Shown: in pieces, positions 42,854 through 53,400 of the stretch
Numbering within the stretch: the first letter of the stretch is position 1
Layout: every line of letters starts with the position of its first letter
DNA from: Dongia_B soli
Lineage (GTDB): Bacteria; Pseudomonadota; Alphaproteobacteria; Dongiales; Dongiaceae
Assembly (NCBI RefSeq): GCF_034044715.1
Contig: NZ_JAXCLW010000003.1
Location: 62,001-126,000 of the forward strand
DNA length: 64,000 nt
Reading direction: 5' to 3'
The notes under the pieces: generated by a model
Database searches by the model: none
What the model was told of the DNA's origin: nothing
The model's input: only the letters and a program-made list of their open reading frames with translations
Program-made: the position numbers and the translations under genes

Positions 42854-44197
42854 TTACTGCACAGTCTCGCCATGCAGCCCCAGATCGAGCCCATCGCGCT
42901 CGATCTCCTCGGTCACCCGCAGGCCGATGATCAGATCGACGACCTTCAGAATGACAAAGGTACCGATGGCGGACCACAATACGGTCAGCAGAATACCTTC
43001 GACCTGCGTCATCACCTGCGCCACATTGCCCTCGATCAGCCCCACGGGTGCGTTGCCGCCCTTCACGGCTTGGGTTGCGAAGACGCCGGTGAGTATAGCG
43101 CCAACGATACCGCCGATGCCGTGCACCCCGAAGGCGTCGAGCGCATCGTCATAGCCAATAAGATTCTTCACACTCGTCGCAGCGAAGAAGCAGATGATAC
43201 CGGCGCTGATGCCGATGATAAGCGCGCCGATCGGATCGACGAAACCGGAAGCCGGGGTAATGGCGACGAGACCGGCGACCGCACCGGAAATGATGCCGAG
43301 CACAGATGGATGCTTTTTCAGTGCCCATTCGACGAACATCCAAGAAAGGCCTGCCGCTGCCGTAGCGATCTGCGTGACCGCCATCGCCATGCCGGCTGTG
43401 CCGCCTGACGTCAAAGCCGAGCCCGCATTGAAGCCGAACCAGCCGACCCAAAGCAATCCGGCGCCGGTCACGCTATAGATAAGGTTATGCGGCGGCATTG
43501 GCGTCCTGCCATAGCCACGGCGCTTGCCGATGAGGGCCGCCACCAGACCGCCGATACCGGCATTGATATGCACCACCGTGCCGCCGGCAAAATCCAGGAC
43601 GCCCTTGTTGAACATCAAGCCTGTACCGGCCCAGACCATATGGGCGACCGGCGAATAAACGAGCAGCGACCAGAGCGCGGTAAACAACAGCATGGCGCTG
43701 AACTTCATGCGATCGGCAAAAGCACCTGTGATCAAGGCCGGCGTGATGATCGCGAAGGTCATCTGAAAGCACATGAAGACCGATTCGGGGATGGTGCCGG
43801 AAAGCGCGCCCACCTCCATGCCCTTGAGGAAGAGGCGGGAAAAATCGCCGATGACAGCATTGCCGCCACTGAAAGCGAGACTGTAGCCAGCGATCATCCA
43901 GATTACCGACACCAGGCAGGTAATAGCGAAGGACTGCATGATGACCGAAAGCACGTTCATCTTGCGCACCATCCCGCCATAGAACAAAGCGAGGCCCGGT
44001 ATCGTCATCATCAGCACCAAGGCTGTTGCGGTCAGCATCCAGGCCGTGTCGCCGCTATTCAATGTGGGTTCCGCCTGCGCCCAGGCGGGCGCGGCAACCA
44101 GTGCTGCGCTCCCGGCAAGTTCCAAGACGGCCATCACCCGCAGCGCGGCCCTGCCAACTGAAAAGGCTCGCATTCCCCGAACGCCATTCACCCGCAT
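42854..44197 (-). CDS. amtB: Ammonium transporter
   Basis: A 447-residue Amt/AmtB channel for ammonium. A cleavable signal (MAVLELAGSAALVAAPAWAQA) precedes about eleven membrane helices. GDTAWMLTATALVLMMTIPGLALFYGGMVRKKN-like start, DFAGGTVVHINAG and DDALDAFGVHGIGGIVGAILTGVFA carry the conserved residues, including the twin pore His (VVHINAG and FGVHGIGG). The ATG at 44197 is chosen because AGGAGGCGGG lies just before it and a sigma54 promoter sits at 44238-44253; longer frames would overlap the promoter. No glnK partner is adjacent, which is unusual. Confidence 0.94.
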   Translation of the reverse strand: MRVNGVRGMRAFSVGRAALRVMAVLELAGSAALVAAPAWAQAEPTLNSGDTAWMLTATALVLMMTIPGLALFYGGMVRKMNVLSVIMQSFAITCLVSVIWMIAGYSLAFSGGNAVIGDFSRLFLKGMEVGALSGTIPESVFMCFQMTFAIITPALITGAFADRMKFSAMLLFTALWSLLVYSPVAHMVWAGTGLMFNKGVLDFAGGTVVHINAGIGGLVAALIGKRRGYGRTPMPPHNLIYSVTGAGLLWVGWFGFNAGSALTSGGTAGMAMAVTQIATAAAGLSWMFVEWALKKHPSVLGIISGAVAGLVAITPASGFVDPIGALIIGISAGIICFFAATSVKNLIGYDDALDAFGVHGIGGIVGAILTGVFATQAVKGGNAPVGLIEGNVAQVMTQVEGILLTVLWSAIGTFVILKVVDLIIGLRVTEEIERDGLDLGLHGETVQ

Positions 44198-44237
44198 TCC
44201 CGCCTCCTGGATTTTCACTTGCATTGCATCATTACAA

Positions 44238-44253
44238 AGCAAGCGATATGCCA
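44238..44253 (-). promoter_or_regulatory. Sigma54 promoter of amtB
   Basis: TGGCAT-ATCGC-TTGCT on the minus strand matches the sigma54 consensus TGGCAC-N5-TTGCW with one mismatch and exact GG/GC spacing, about 40 bp upstream of the amtB start. This predicts NtrC-dependent induction under nitrogen limitation. An NtrC site upstream was not identified. Confidence 0.65.
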
Positions 44254-44376
44254 TGCCGAAACCGGCGTTCTGACGGCCCGGCGCAAGGAGAAGGGCCAGA
44301 AAGTCGCCTAAATTAAAGGCAATTTCCTGATCACGCCGGTCTTCTGGTTATTTTTTGAGCAATCTGAGGGGAGTTC

Positions 44377-45496
44377 TCAAGCCTGCTCGTCCTGGCCGCC
44401 ATGGATCTTGGCAGCCAGGGAAGCCGACAGAAAACGATCGATATCGCCGTCGAGAACGCCCGCCGTATCGCTGGTTTCGACATCCGTCCGCAGGTCCTTG
44501 ACCATCTGATAGGGCTGCAAGACGTAGGATCGGATCTGATGGCCCCAGCCGATATCGGTCTTGGAGGCTTCGATCGCTTGGGCCACCTCTTCACGCTTGC
44601 GCAGTTCCAGCTCGTAGAGCCGGGCGCGCAGCATATCCATCGCCATGGCGCGATTGCGATGCTGCGACCGGTCCACCTGGCAACTTACCACCACGCCGGT
44701 CGGCAAGTGGGTAATGCGGATGGCGCTGTCGGTCTTGTTGATGTGCTGACCGCCCGCACCGGAGGCGCGGAAGGTATCGACCTTCAGGTCCTTGTCGAGG
44801 ATCTCGACCTGGATATTGTCGTCGACCACCGGATAGACCCAGACCGAGGAGAAACTGGTATGGCGGCGCGCGTTGGAATCATAAGGTGAGATCCGCACCA
44901 GACGATGCACGCCGGATTCCGATTTCAGCCAGCCGAAAGCGTTGTGCCCTTTGACCTCGATGGTCGCGGATTTCAGGCCGGCTTCTTCACCCGGGCTTTC
45001 TTCCAGCCACTCGACCTTATAGCCGTGTTGTTCCGCCCAGCGCGTATACATGCGCATCAGCATCAGTGCCCAGTCCTGCGCCTCGGTGCCGCCGGCCCCA
45101 GCGTGAACTTCGAGATAGCAATCGTTCTGATCGGCTTCACCCGACAGGAGGGATTCCAGCTCGCGCTTGGCGACCTCGGCCTTCAGCGTCATGAGCTGCG
45201 ACTGGGCTTCGTCGATGCTGCCTTCATCGCCTTCCATTTCGCCGAGCTCGGCGAGCGTCAGGGCGTCGTCCAGCTGCCGCTCCATGGCGCGATAGGCACC
45301 GATTGCATCGCTGAGATGCGTGCGCTCACGCATCACCTTCTGGGCTTTTTCCGGCTTGTCCCAGATTTGCGGATCTTCCGACAGGGCATTCAATTCGTCG
45401 AGACGACGCAGCGCGTTATCCCAGTCAAAGATGCCTCCTCAGCAGGGCCAGGGAAGCACGTATCTCCCCCGCCGCCGCCTCGATCTCAGCGCGCAT
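44377..45496 (-). CDS. prfB: Peptide chain release factor 2, with programmed +1 frameshift
   Basis: RF2 recognises UAA and UGA stops. Translation starts at ATG 45496, runs 23 codons to CTT-TGA-C (TGA at 45427-45425), shifts +1 and continues from GAC to 44377, giving 372 residues. After the shift, DWDNALRRLDELNAL aligns with the expected RF2 N-terminus. The GGQ motif (GAGGQHINKTDSA) is intact; the anticodon-like tripeptide reads SPY rather than the E. coli SPF. It is downstream of mrcA and upstream of amtB on the same strand. An ORF starting at 45393 is the in-frame remainder only. Confidence 0.95.
45424..45439 (-). other. RF2 autoregulatory +1 frameshift site
   Basis: On the minus strand AGGAGG-CAT-CTT-TGA-C: an internal Shine-Dalgarno (45439-45434) three bases before the slippery CTT and the in-frame TGA, as in E. 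coli prfB. RF2 shortage leads to +1 slippage and more RF2. Confidence 0.93.
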
Positions 45497-45594
45497 GGCG
45501 AAACCTCAGTCGTGAATAGTCAGATGCGGCGATACATGCGCGAACTCGGCCGATCCGTCAACCCGCAGATCGGCCAGGCCCGCGCGCCAATCGG

Positions 45595-48408
45595 TCAATA
45601 TAGGCCGCCGCTGCTGTCGCTTGCTGGCGGGGCGGCTGGGGCAGCAGGTGGAATCGGATTGGGCTGCTGCTGTTGCTGGGTCATTCCGGTTGCCGGTACA
45701 GCAGGCTGATCGCTGACGGCCGGCTGCTCGCCCGGCTGGGTGGTATCCGGCTGCGCTGCGCCGGGTTGGGGCGTGCTTGCCGTTTCGTCCTGCGATGCCG
45801 AATAGCTGCCGCCCGAATCGATGATCGTGGTTTCGCTATCCGTCGGACCGGCATTGCCGCCCAGCGGAATGATGCTGCCATAGCCGGCATCCTGGCCGTA
45901 ATTCGAGTTACCCTCGATCACCGCCATCTGTCCCGTCGGCTCGGTACCCGGCTTGAAGGCTTCCAGGATGATCGGGCCTGAATCACCCGGCACCGGCCGT
46001 TGGCCGGTCTTGTAGTTCACCCGCACCAGACGCACGCCGGGGGGTACACGGAAAGGTGTCGCCGGCTTATCTTTCAACGCTTGGATCATGAAATCCCGGA
46101 AGACCGGCGCCGAGAGCAAGCCGCCCGTTGCCTTGCGGCCCAGAGAACGCGGCTGGTCGAAACCGAGATAGACTCCGGCAGCCAGATCCGGTGAGAAGCC
46201 GACGAACCAGACGTCCCGGCCGTCATTGGTCGTACCGGTCTTGCCGGCGATCGGCTTGCCCACCGCCTTGACCAGCGAGCCAGTGCCGCGTTGCACCACG
46301 CCTTCCATCATCGAGACCATTTGATAGGCGTTGACGGGATCGAGCACCTGCGGTCGCGTATCGGGAATTTGCGGCGGCGGCTGGTTGTTGTAATTCGCGG
46401 CGATGCATCCATCGCAGGGCCGGTCGTCATGACGATAAATCGTCCACCCGTGATTGTCCTGCACCCGGTCGATGAAGGACGGCGTCACCTTCTTGCCGCC
46501 ATTCACGATCATCGAATAACCGTTGACCATCCGTAGCAAAGTGCTCTCGCCGGCGCCGATTGACATGGCCAGGGTTTGCTGCAGGTTATCCGCGACACCC
46601 AAGCGGCCCGCCATCTCCGCCACACGCTTCATGCCCATCGTCTGCGCCAGGCGAATGGTCATCAGATTGCGGGAATGTTCCAGGGCTTCGCGCATGGTCG
46701 CCGGACCCAGGAAATCCTTCTCGAAGTTTTCCGGCTTCCACAACGGCAAGCCCGGCCCTTGATCGATCACGATGGGGGCATCGAGAATGATGGTCGAGGG
46801 TGTATATCCGGCCTCCAAAGCGGCGAGATAGACGATCGGCTTGAAGGATGAGCCGACCTGCCGCATTGCCTGCGTCGCCCGGTTGAATTCGCTGAGCTCA
46901 TAAGACCAGCCGCCCGTCAGCGCCAGAACGCGGCCGGTATGCGGATCCATCGCCACGAAAGCCCCGCTGATTTCCGGCACCTGACGCAGCGCATAAATCG
47001 CATTTTCCTTCTTCGCCGATGCATTCTCGGACTGTGCGTCCTTGCCTGGTGCGTCCTTGCCTTGCGCGTCGTTCCCCTGCGCGTCGGCAGATTGCGTATC
47101 CGGCTTGATCGGCTCGTCGGCTTCCTTGTCTTCCTTGCCGGCTTTCTCGACCGGTTCGACGGCGACGATATCACCGACCTGGAAGACATCCTCGGCCGAT
47201 TTGATCGCCGGCCCGATATGCCCCTGCCCGGTGCGGTCAACGGTGCGGCGGCGTGCCCAGCTCAAATCACCGGTGGGAATGGTGCCTTGGCTGCCATCGG
47301 CGAGGCCGATCTTGGCGCCGCTCTTTTCCACAGACAGCACAATAGCCGGCTGCCAATCATAGAGCCACGGCATCGGCGCCAGATGCGCCATGGATTGCTG
47401 CCAGTTATCGGTGGTTTCAAGATGCCGCAGCGGTCCGCGATAGCCTTGCGTCCGGTCGTAATTCACCAACTGCTTGCGCAATGCCCGGTCGGCATCTGCC
47501 TGCAGCACCGGATCGACCGAGGTACGAACGCTAAGGCCGCGCTTGTAGAGCCCGTCCTCACCATATTTCGCCAGCAATTCGCGGCGAACTTCCTCGGCGA
47601 AATAATCAGCATCGACGCGTTCGGTATTGCCCCTCTGACGCTGGACCAGCTCCTCCGCCTTGGCCGCCTTATCTTCCTCTGCGGTGATGTGGCCGTCCTC
47701 AAGCATGCGGTCGATGACCCAATCACGCCGGGCTTTGGCCGCGTCGTGATTGCGCTTGATGCTGTAGTTGTTCGGCGCCTTGGGCAGGGAGGCGAGATAA
47801 GCCGCCTCGCCAACCGTCAATTCGTCGAGCGACTTATTGAAATAGTTCAGCGCCGCCGCCGCCACGCCGTAATTGCCGGAGCCGAGATAGATCTGGTTCA
47901 GATAGAGCTCGAGAATACGGTCCTTGCTGAAGGCTTTTTCGATGCGCAGCGCCAGGATCGCTTCCTTGACCTTGCGGCCATAGGAGACCTCATTCGACAG
48001 CAGAAAGTTCTTCGTCACCTGCTGGGTGATGGTCGAGGCGCCGATCGGCCGGCGATCGCGCCCGTAATTCAGCACGTTGATCCAGGCTGCCTTGATGACG
48101 CTGGGAATATCGATGCCGGGATGGCTATAGAAGGATTTATCCTCCGCCGCCAGGAAGGCATTAATGACCCGCTTGGGGATCGCGCCGATCGGCACGAAGA
48201 CGCGATTCTCCACCGCATATTCCTGCAATAGGCGACCGTCGCCCGCCTGGACCCGGGTCACGAGCGGCGGATCATAACTGGCAAGCTGGTAGTAATCCGG
48301 CAGGCCTTCGGAAAAATGCTTGTACACGAACCAGGCAGCGATCGCTCCACAGACGGCGACGACCATCATCAGGCCCAACAGGAAGGAAAGAAGACGCGAA
48401 AAGCGCAT
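45595..48408 (-). CDS. mrcA: Penicillin-binding protein 1A (bifunctional)
   Basis: A 937-residue class A PBP: an N-terminal anchor (LLSFLLGLMMVVAVCGAIAAWFV), a glycosyltransferase domain (EDKSFYSHPGID, GASTITQQVTKN) and a transpeptidase domain with SxxK (GSSFKPIVY), SxN-like and KTGT (AGKTGTTNDG) boxes. It polymerises and cross-links peptidoglycan. Between the domains lies an acidic region with repeated short DAQG/KDAQ units (near 47020-47110), probably disordered, and the C-terminus is Pro/Gln-rich. It lies between amiC and prfB, a common alphaproteobacterial order. Confidence 0.94.
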   Translation of the reverse strand: MRFSRLLSFLLGLMMVVAVCGAIAAWFVYKHFSEGLPDYYQLASYDPPLVTRVQAGDGRLLQEYAVENRVFVPIGAIPKRVINAFLAAEDKSFYSHPGIDIPSVIKAAWINVLNYGRDRRPIGASTITQQVTKNFLLSNEVSYGRKVKEAILALRIEKAFSKDRILELYLNQIYLGSGNYGVAAAALNYFNKSLDELTVGEAAYLASLPKAPNNYSIKRNHDAAKARRDWVIDRMLEDGHITAEEDKAAKAEELVQRQRGNTERVDADYFAEEVRRELLAKYGEDGLYKRGLSVRTSVDPVLQADADRALRKQLVNYDRTQGYRGPLRHLETTDNWQQSMAHLAPMPWLYDWQPAIVLSVEKSGAKIGLADGSQGTIPTGDLSWARRRTVDRTGQGHIGPAIKSAEDVFQVGDIVAVEPVEKAGKEDKEADEPIKPDTQSADAQGNDAQGKDAPGKDAQSENASAKKENAIYALRQVPEISGAFVAMDPHTGRVLALTGGWSYELSEFNRATQAMRQVGSSFKPIVYLAALEAGYTPSTIILDAPIVIDQGPGLPLWKPENFEKDFLGPATMREALEHSRNLMTIRLAQTMGMKRVAEMAGRLGVADNLQQTLAMSIGAGESTLLRMVNGYSMIVNGGKKVTPSFIDRVQDNHGWTIYRHDDRPCDGCIAANYNNQPPPQIPDTRPQVLDPVNAYQMVSMMEGVVQRGTGSLVKAVGKPIAGKTGTTNDGRDVWFVGFSPDLAAGVYLGFDQPRSLGRKATGGLLSAPVFRDFMIQALKDKPATPFRVPPGVRLVRVNYKTGQRPVPGDSGPIILEAFKPGTEPTGQMAVIEGNSNYGQDAGYGSIIPLGGNAGPTDSETTIIDSGGSYSASQDETASTPQPGAAQPDTTQPGEQPAVSDQPAVPATGMTQQQQQPNPIPPAAPAAPPASDSSGGLY

Positions 48409-48648
48409 GACGGATTCGATTCGCCGCTTTGGTTACTGCAATACGGTAGGCGGGTTCAGGCCCGATCTCCCGGTATGTCTGCCGTCCGGTTCATTCGCTT
48501 TCGCTCAAGATGCCGACGGGGTCGACCGCCACCGGCAGCCTTATCTAGCTCGATCTTGGCCTTATCCAAGCCATGGGGCAAGATCAAGGCAAATTTATGG
48601 TCCGCTTGGTCTTTGAAATGCCGTTTGCGAGCGTCGGGTCTCACCGCC

Positions 48649-49974
48649 TCACGAGCGCTTAACCAATTCGTGCCAATCGAAAAAATCATCGATGGCGCGC
48701 CTGATGGCTTTGGCAAGTTGGGCCTGATGCCCTTTGTTCACCAACAGGGCCTGGTCCTTGATACTGGAGATATAGCCCATTTCCAGCAGGACGGAGGGAA
48801 CATCCGGCGCCTTGAGAACGGCGAAGCCGGCAGAGCGGTGCGTATGCTCCAGAAGTAAGGTATCTGCCTTCAATTCGCCGACCAGGTCGGTGGCGAAGCG
48901 GGACGACAGGTTGATCGTGTCGCGCTGCGCCAAATCGATCAGGATATCGGTCACCATGCCGCTCTGCTTCGACAGGTCGACACCGGCGATGATGTCCGAT
49001 TTGTTTTCCTGCGCCGCCAAAGCCGCCGCTTCGGAATCGGAGGCCGTCTCGGACAGCGTGTAGACCGAGGCGCCACGCATCAGCGGATCGTTATGGGAAT
49101 CCGCGTGCAGCGAGATGAAGAGATCTGCGCCATTGTCCCGCGCCACCTTAAAGCGGTCCCGCAGGGGAATATAGACGTCGCTGTCGCGGGTCATCATCAC
49201 CCGGTAGCGGCCGGTCGACTGCAGTTCCTTTTTCAAGGCTTTGGCGACCGCCAGAGTGATGTTCTTTTCCTTCACGCTGTTGGCGCCAAGAGCGCCTGGA
49301 TCGACGCCGCCGTGACCCGGATCAATGACGACCAGCGGCTTCAGGACCTTGCTTTTCTTGGCTGCGGTTCTTGTTTTCTCGGCGGTCTTGCCGGTCGTGG
49401 CCACCGGATCGCTGGCCGAAGGTTGATCGCCGACCGGCGCCAGGGCATCGGCCGGATCGACGCCTTTCTCTTTATCGCCATCCCTTATGGCGACCGTCAT
49501 CGCCGGCTTGTCGGTGGTTTTTGCCGCGATCACCGGCCCGGTCTTGCCGCCCTTTACCGCCGAAAGGAAATCCGCTTCGGTCGTGGCCTCCAAATCGATA
49601 CCGAGGACCGCCGGCTTGCTGCCACTCCCGCCTTCCAGACTCGAGCGGCCGATCCGGGCCGGTTTGGTGAGGTCGAGTACCACCCGCGAGGTGCCAGGCT
49701 TGAAAAGGCCGTAGCGCATGCCCGATACCCAGCCGCTGCCCTGCAGTTTCTGGCCACCCCGCACTTTCCAATCGACCTCATCCAGATCGACGACCAGCCG
49801 ATACGGATTCGCCAGATAAAAAGTGTGGAATTTGACAGCCGAGCTCACTTGCAGCTCGATGCGGGTCACGGTTGAGGTTACCCCAATGCGCGCTTCGGTT
49901 ACGGCCGGCTTGGCCAGGGCCGCGACGGGTAAAAGCAAAAAGAGGATAGCGAAAAGATGCCGTATCGCTGGCAT
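48649..49974 (-). CDS. amiC: N-acetylmuramoyl-L-alanine amidase (AmiC type)
   Basis: A 441-residue periplasmic amidase that cuts peptidoglycan peptide stems at septation. A signal peptide (LFAILFLLLPVAALAKPA), an AMIN domain (VTRIELQVSSAVKFHTFYLANPYRLVVDL) and a C-terminal Amidase_3 domain are present: VIDPGHGGVDPGALG (zinc His), ISLHADSHND, and SVLLEMGYISS with the catalytic Glu. The middle is a low-complexity linker. The gene is divergent from rne with a 465-bp gap and is followed by mrcA. Confidence 0.93.
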   Translation of the reverse strand: MPAIRHLFAILFLLLPVAALAKPAVTEARIGVTSTVTRIELQVSSAVKFHTFYLANPYRLVVDLDEVDWKVRGGQKLQGSGWVSGMRYGLFKPGTSRVVLDLTKPARIGRSSLEGGSGSKPAVLGIDLEATTEADFLSAVKGGKTGPVIAAKTTDKPAMTVAIRDGDKEKGVDPADALAPVGDQPSASDPVATTGKTAEKTRTAAKKSKVLKPLVVIDPGHGGVDPGALGANSVKEKNITLAVAKALKKELQSTGRYRVMMTRDSDVYIPLRDRFKVARDNGADLFISLHADSHNDPLMRGASVYTLSETASDSEAAALAAQENKSDIIAGVDLSKQSGMVTDILIDLAQRDTINLSSRFATDLVGELKADTLLLEHTHRSAGFAVLKAPDVPSVLLEMGYISSIKDQALLVNKGHQAQLAKAIRRAIDDFFDWHELVKRS

Positions 49975-50439
49975 TTAGCGTCAGCTCCGAAAAGATCGGC
50001 TAAATCTAATATGCTAACTCCATGTGAATCAACAGAAAATTTAGATAGACCCAAATGGGCACATGGGTAAAAAGTGTTAACCATTCTGGATTAGCCATTG
50101 TGTTTACCCCCCTGTCTCACTATTCTCCGGCTGTAGTCGCGTTTTCGACTCTTCGGGGTAAGCCTGAGAATAACTTGGTTTTCTCCCCAATCGGTTCGCG
50201 ACAACCGGGCCCCATCGCCCGAGGCAGCAGCGCCGTCGACGACCATCGCGGCGCACCGGTGCATGGGGCTTATCGGCAGGAGATCGACCTGAATGGCCAT
50301 GAGGATTATCAGGGCCGGTCGATTGACCGCCAACCGTCACAGGCAAGAATGACATACGTCTGGAATTCACTAACCCATACCGCGCCGCCGTCCGCTAGAT
50401 CAGCGGATGACGCTTGGCGCGCCGAGGAGCTTTTGTCGC
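49975..50439. other. Divergent control region and long rne leader
   Basis: 465 bp without a gene between amiC (minus) and rne (plus). It holds a nested inverted repeat at 50122-50171 (listed separately) and a second small hairpin CGGTT/AACCG near 50194-50209, so the rne transcript probably has a structured leader. I did not identify a clear promoter. Confidence 0.5.
50122..50171 (+). promoter_or_regulatory. Hairpin in the rne leader
   Basis: ATTCTCCGGC (50122-50131) pairs with GCCTGAGAAT (50162-50171) with one mismatch, enclosing AGTCG (50135-50139)/CGACT (50146-50150). In enterics the rne leader forms hairpins used for RNase E autoregulation; a similar role here is inferred. Confidence 0.35.
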
Positions 50440-53400
50440 ATGGCAAAAACAATGCTGATCGATGCCACCCACCCGGAAGAGACTCGCGTCGCCGTGGTGG
50501 ACGGGCGGAAACTGGAAGAATTTGATGTCGAAGTCGCCACCCGGCGGCCACTCAAAGGAAATATTTATCTAGCCAAAGTCACCCGGGTCGAGCCTTCCCT
50601 GCAAGCTGCCTTCGTCGAATATGGCGGCAATCGGCATGGCTTCCTGGCTTTTAGCGAAATCCATCCAGACTATTACCGGATTCCTGTCGCCGACCGCGAA
50701 GCGTTGATGCGCGAAGCCGCCGAAGCGCTGGAGGAAGACGACGACGATATCGACGCTTCCCCGGAGGATTCGCATCACCACCATGATGATGACCACCATC
50801 ATGATGATCATGGCCATGATCATGACGACGATTATGTCCATGATGAAAACCGCCCCGACGAGCATGTCGGCGAACATCCGGCCGATCATCACCCTGGCGA
50901 TGAACAGAGCGTCATCGTCAGCGAAAGCGGCGAGTTCGTCGCGGCACCGTTAATCGACGAGGCGCCTGGCACATCGGAACCCGCCGGTCAGCCGTCTGAC
51001 CACCGGAATACCGAGGAAGCGGCTACACCACCGGCCTCGTCGAGCGAACCGGCTGTCATGGCCCTGGAATCGCGGCGTGATGTGCTGCATGGCGACATTA
51101 TTGTTCCGGCCAATGCCGAGGGCAGCGAGGCCGAAGTCATTCACCCGCCTTCGGCGGCCGAAGAGAATGCAGGTCCGGAAGCTGTCGCCGTTGAAGGCGA
51201 GATACTACCGCCGAACCAGGCCGAAATCGTCGAAGTGCCGGTCCGCGAGGATGTGATCGACACGGTGGGCGGTGAAGAGCCGGCCATTCAGGATGATCCC
51301 GAGGCGGACGAAGAGCGGGCTCGCCGCCGCCGGCAGCGCAATATGCGCCGCTACAAGATCCAGGAAGTGATCAAACGCCGGCAGATCCTGCTGGTCCAGG
51401 TCACCAAGGAAGAGCGCGGCAACAAGGGTGCCGCCCTTACCACCTATCTCTCGCTTGCCGGCCGCTATTGCGTGCTGATGCCGAATACCGATCGTGGTGG
51501 CGGCATCTCGCGACGCATCACCAATGCCAATGACCGCAAGCGGCTGAAATCCATCATCGACGATCTCGACGCGCCGGAAGGGATGGCGGTGATCGTCCGC
51601 ACCGCCGGTAGCGAACGCAGCAAGGCAGAAGTGAAGCGCGATTTCGAATATCTGCTGCGCCTGTGGGATGAGATTCGCGAGGTCACGCTGCGCTCGACAG
51701 CACCGGCGCTGATTTATGAGGAAGCCAGCCTGATCAAGCGGTCGATCCGCGATCTCTATACCCGCGATATCGGCGACATAATCGTTGCCGGCGACGAATC
51801 CTACCGCGCGGCCAAGAGCTTCATGCGCATGCTGACGCCGAGCCATGCCAAGCGCGTCCAGCTCTATCGCGACAATTCGATCCCGCTGTTCCAGCGCTAT
51901 CAAATCGAAAGCCAGCTGTCGGCGATCCATCAGCCGGTCGTGCAGTTGAAATCGGGTGGTTACATCGTCATCAACCAGACCGAAGCTCTGGTAGCGATCG
52001 ACGTCAATTCCGGTCGCGCGACTAAGGAACGCAATATCGAAGAAACCGCCCTGCGGACGAACCAGGAAGCGGCCGAGGAAGTCGCCCGCCAGCTGCGCCT
52101 GCGCGATCTTGCGGGTTTGATCGTTATTGACTTCATCGACATGGAAGAAAACCGCAATAATGCCGCGGTCGAACGTCGGTTGAAGGAAAGCCTGAAGAAC
52201 GATCGGGCACGTATCCAGATTGGCCGGATCAGCTCCTTCGGTCTGCTGGAAATGTCGCGGCAGCGTCTACATCCCAGCCTGGCCGAAGCCAGTACGGAAA
52301 TTTGCCCCCATTGCGCTGGCACCGGCCGGATCCGCTCGGTGGATTCCACCGCGCTGCATGTCCTGCGCATGGTCGAAGAGGAAATCACCCGCAGCTATTC
52401 GCCGGGCGTCAGCGTCTTCGTGCCGGCCGCCGTGGCCCTTTATATCCTCAACCAGAAGCGTGCATCGCTTGCCGAACTGGAGATGCGGCGCGGGGTGCGG
52501 ATTTATCTGCAATCTGATGACAGCCTGATCCCGCCTGATTATCGCCTTGAACGGATCAAACAGCTGGCGCCGGGCGAGGAAGTGGAACAGCGGCAACTGC
52601 CGCCGGCGAAGATCCTGGAAGAGGACATCGATATCGAGGACGAAGCCGATATCGAAGCCGAAGACGAGGAAGCCGAAAGCGAAACCGAGGCGCCCGAGGA
52701 AGTTGCTGCCGAAAGCGGCGAAGGCCGTGGCCGCCGCCGCCGGCGCCGCCGCCGCGGTGGCCGTGGCGAACGGTTCCGGGCGGATGAATTCACCGAAGCC
52801 AGCGAAAATGCCGCCGCTGCCGCCGAAAATGGCGGCGGCGCAACCCAAGCGCATCGCGACGAGGAAGGAACCGAGATCGACGAAGCGGAAGGCGAATTCG
52901 CCGAAGGTGATGGCGAGGAAGACGAGGCGGAAACAAGCGACGCCGCCGCCACTGAAGACGGCCAGCCCCGGCGGCGTCGCCGGCGTGGCAGACGCGGCGG
53001 TCGCCGCCGTTCGCGCCGTCAGCAAGACGGACAGGCCGATGCAGCGTCAGAGGAAGATGTATCTCAGGAAGATGCGAACCAGCCAGGCGAACCGACCCTG
53101 CATCCGGAACCAGCAGTCGGCTTCGGCGAGCAGCCGGATTTGCCGGATGCCCTGCCGCTGCACTGGCAGCAACACACCCTGACGCCGGTCGCTGCGCGCG
53201 ACGCCACAATCACCATCGACAGCACGGTGGAAGCCGACGATGCACCCGCCGCTGGACCCAAGGCCGAAACACCGATCGGCACCGGCGAAGGTGAAGCGGT
53301 GACAGAAGCGGTTGCTGGCGATGCACCCGCTGCCATTGGCGAGCCTGGACCGGAAACGGCAACGCCGCGTCGGCGCGCCAAGCGCGAAGATGGTGAGCGT

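Noticed and set aside
44198..44254. Upstream extension of amtB
   Set aside because: It would overlap the sigma54 promoter and lacks a ribosome-binding site; ATG 44197 has an ideal one.
46939..48231. A 430-residue plus-strand ORF
   Set aside because: Antisense shadow of the PBP1A gene.
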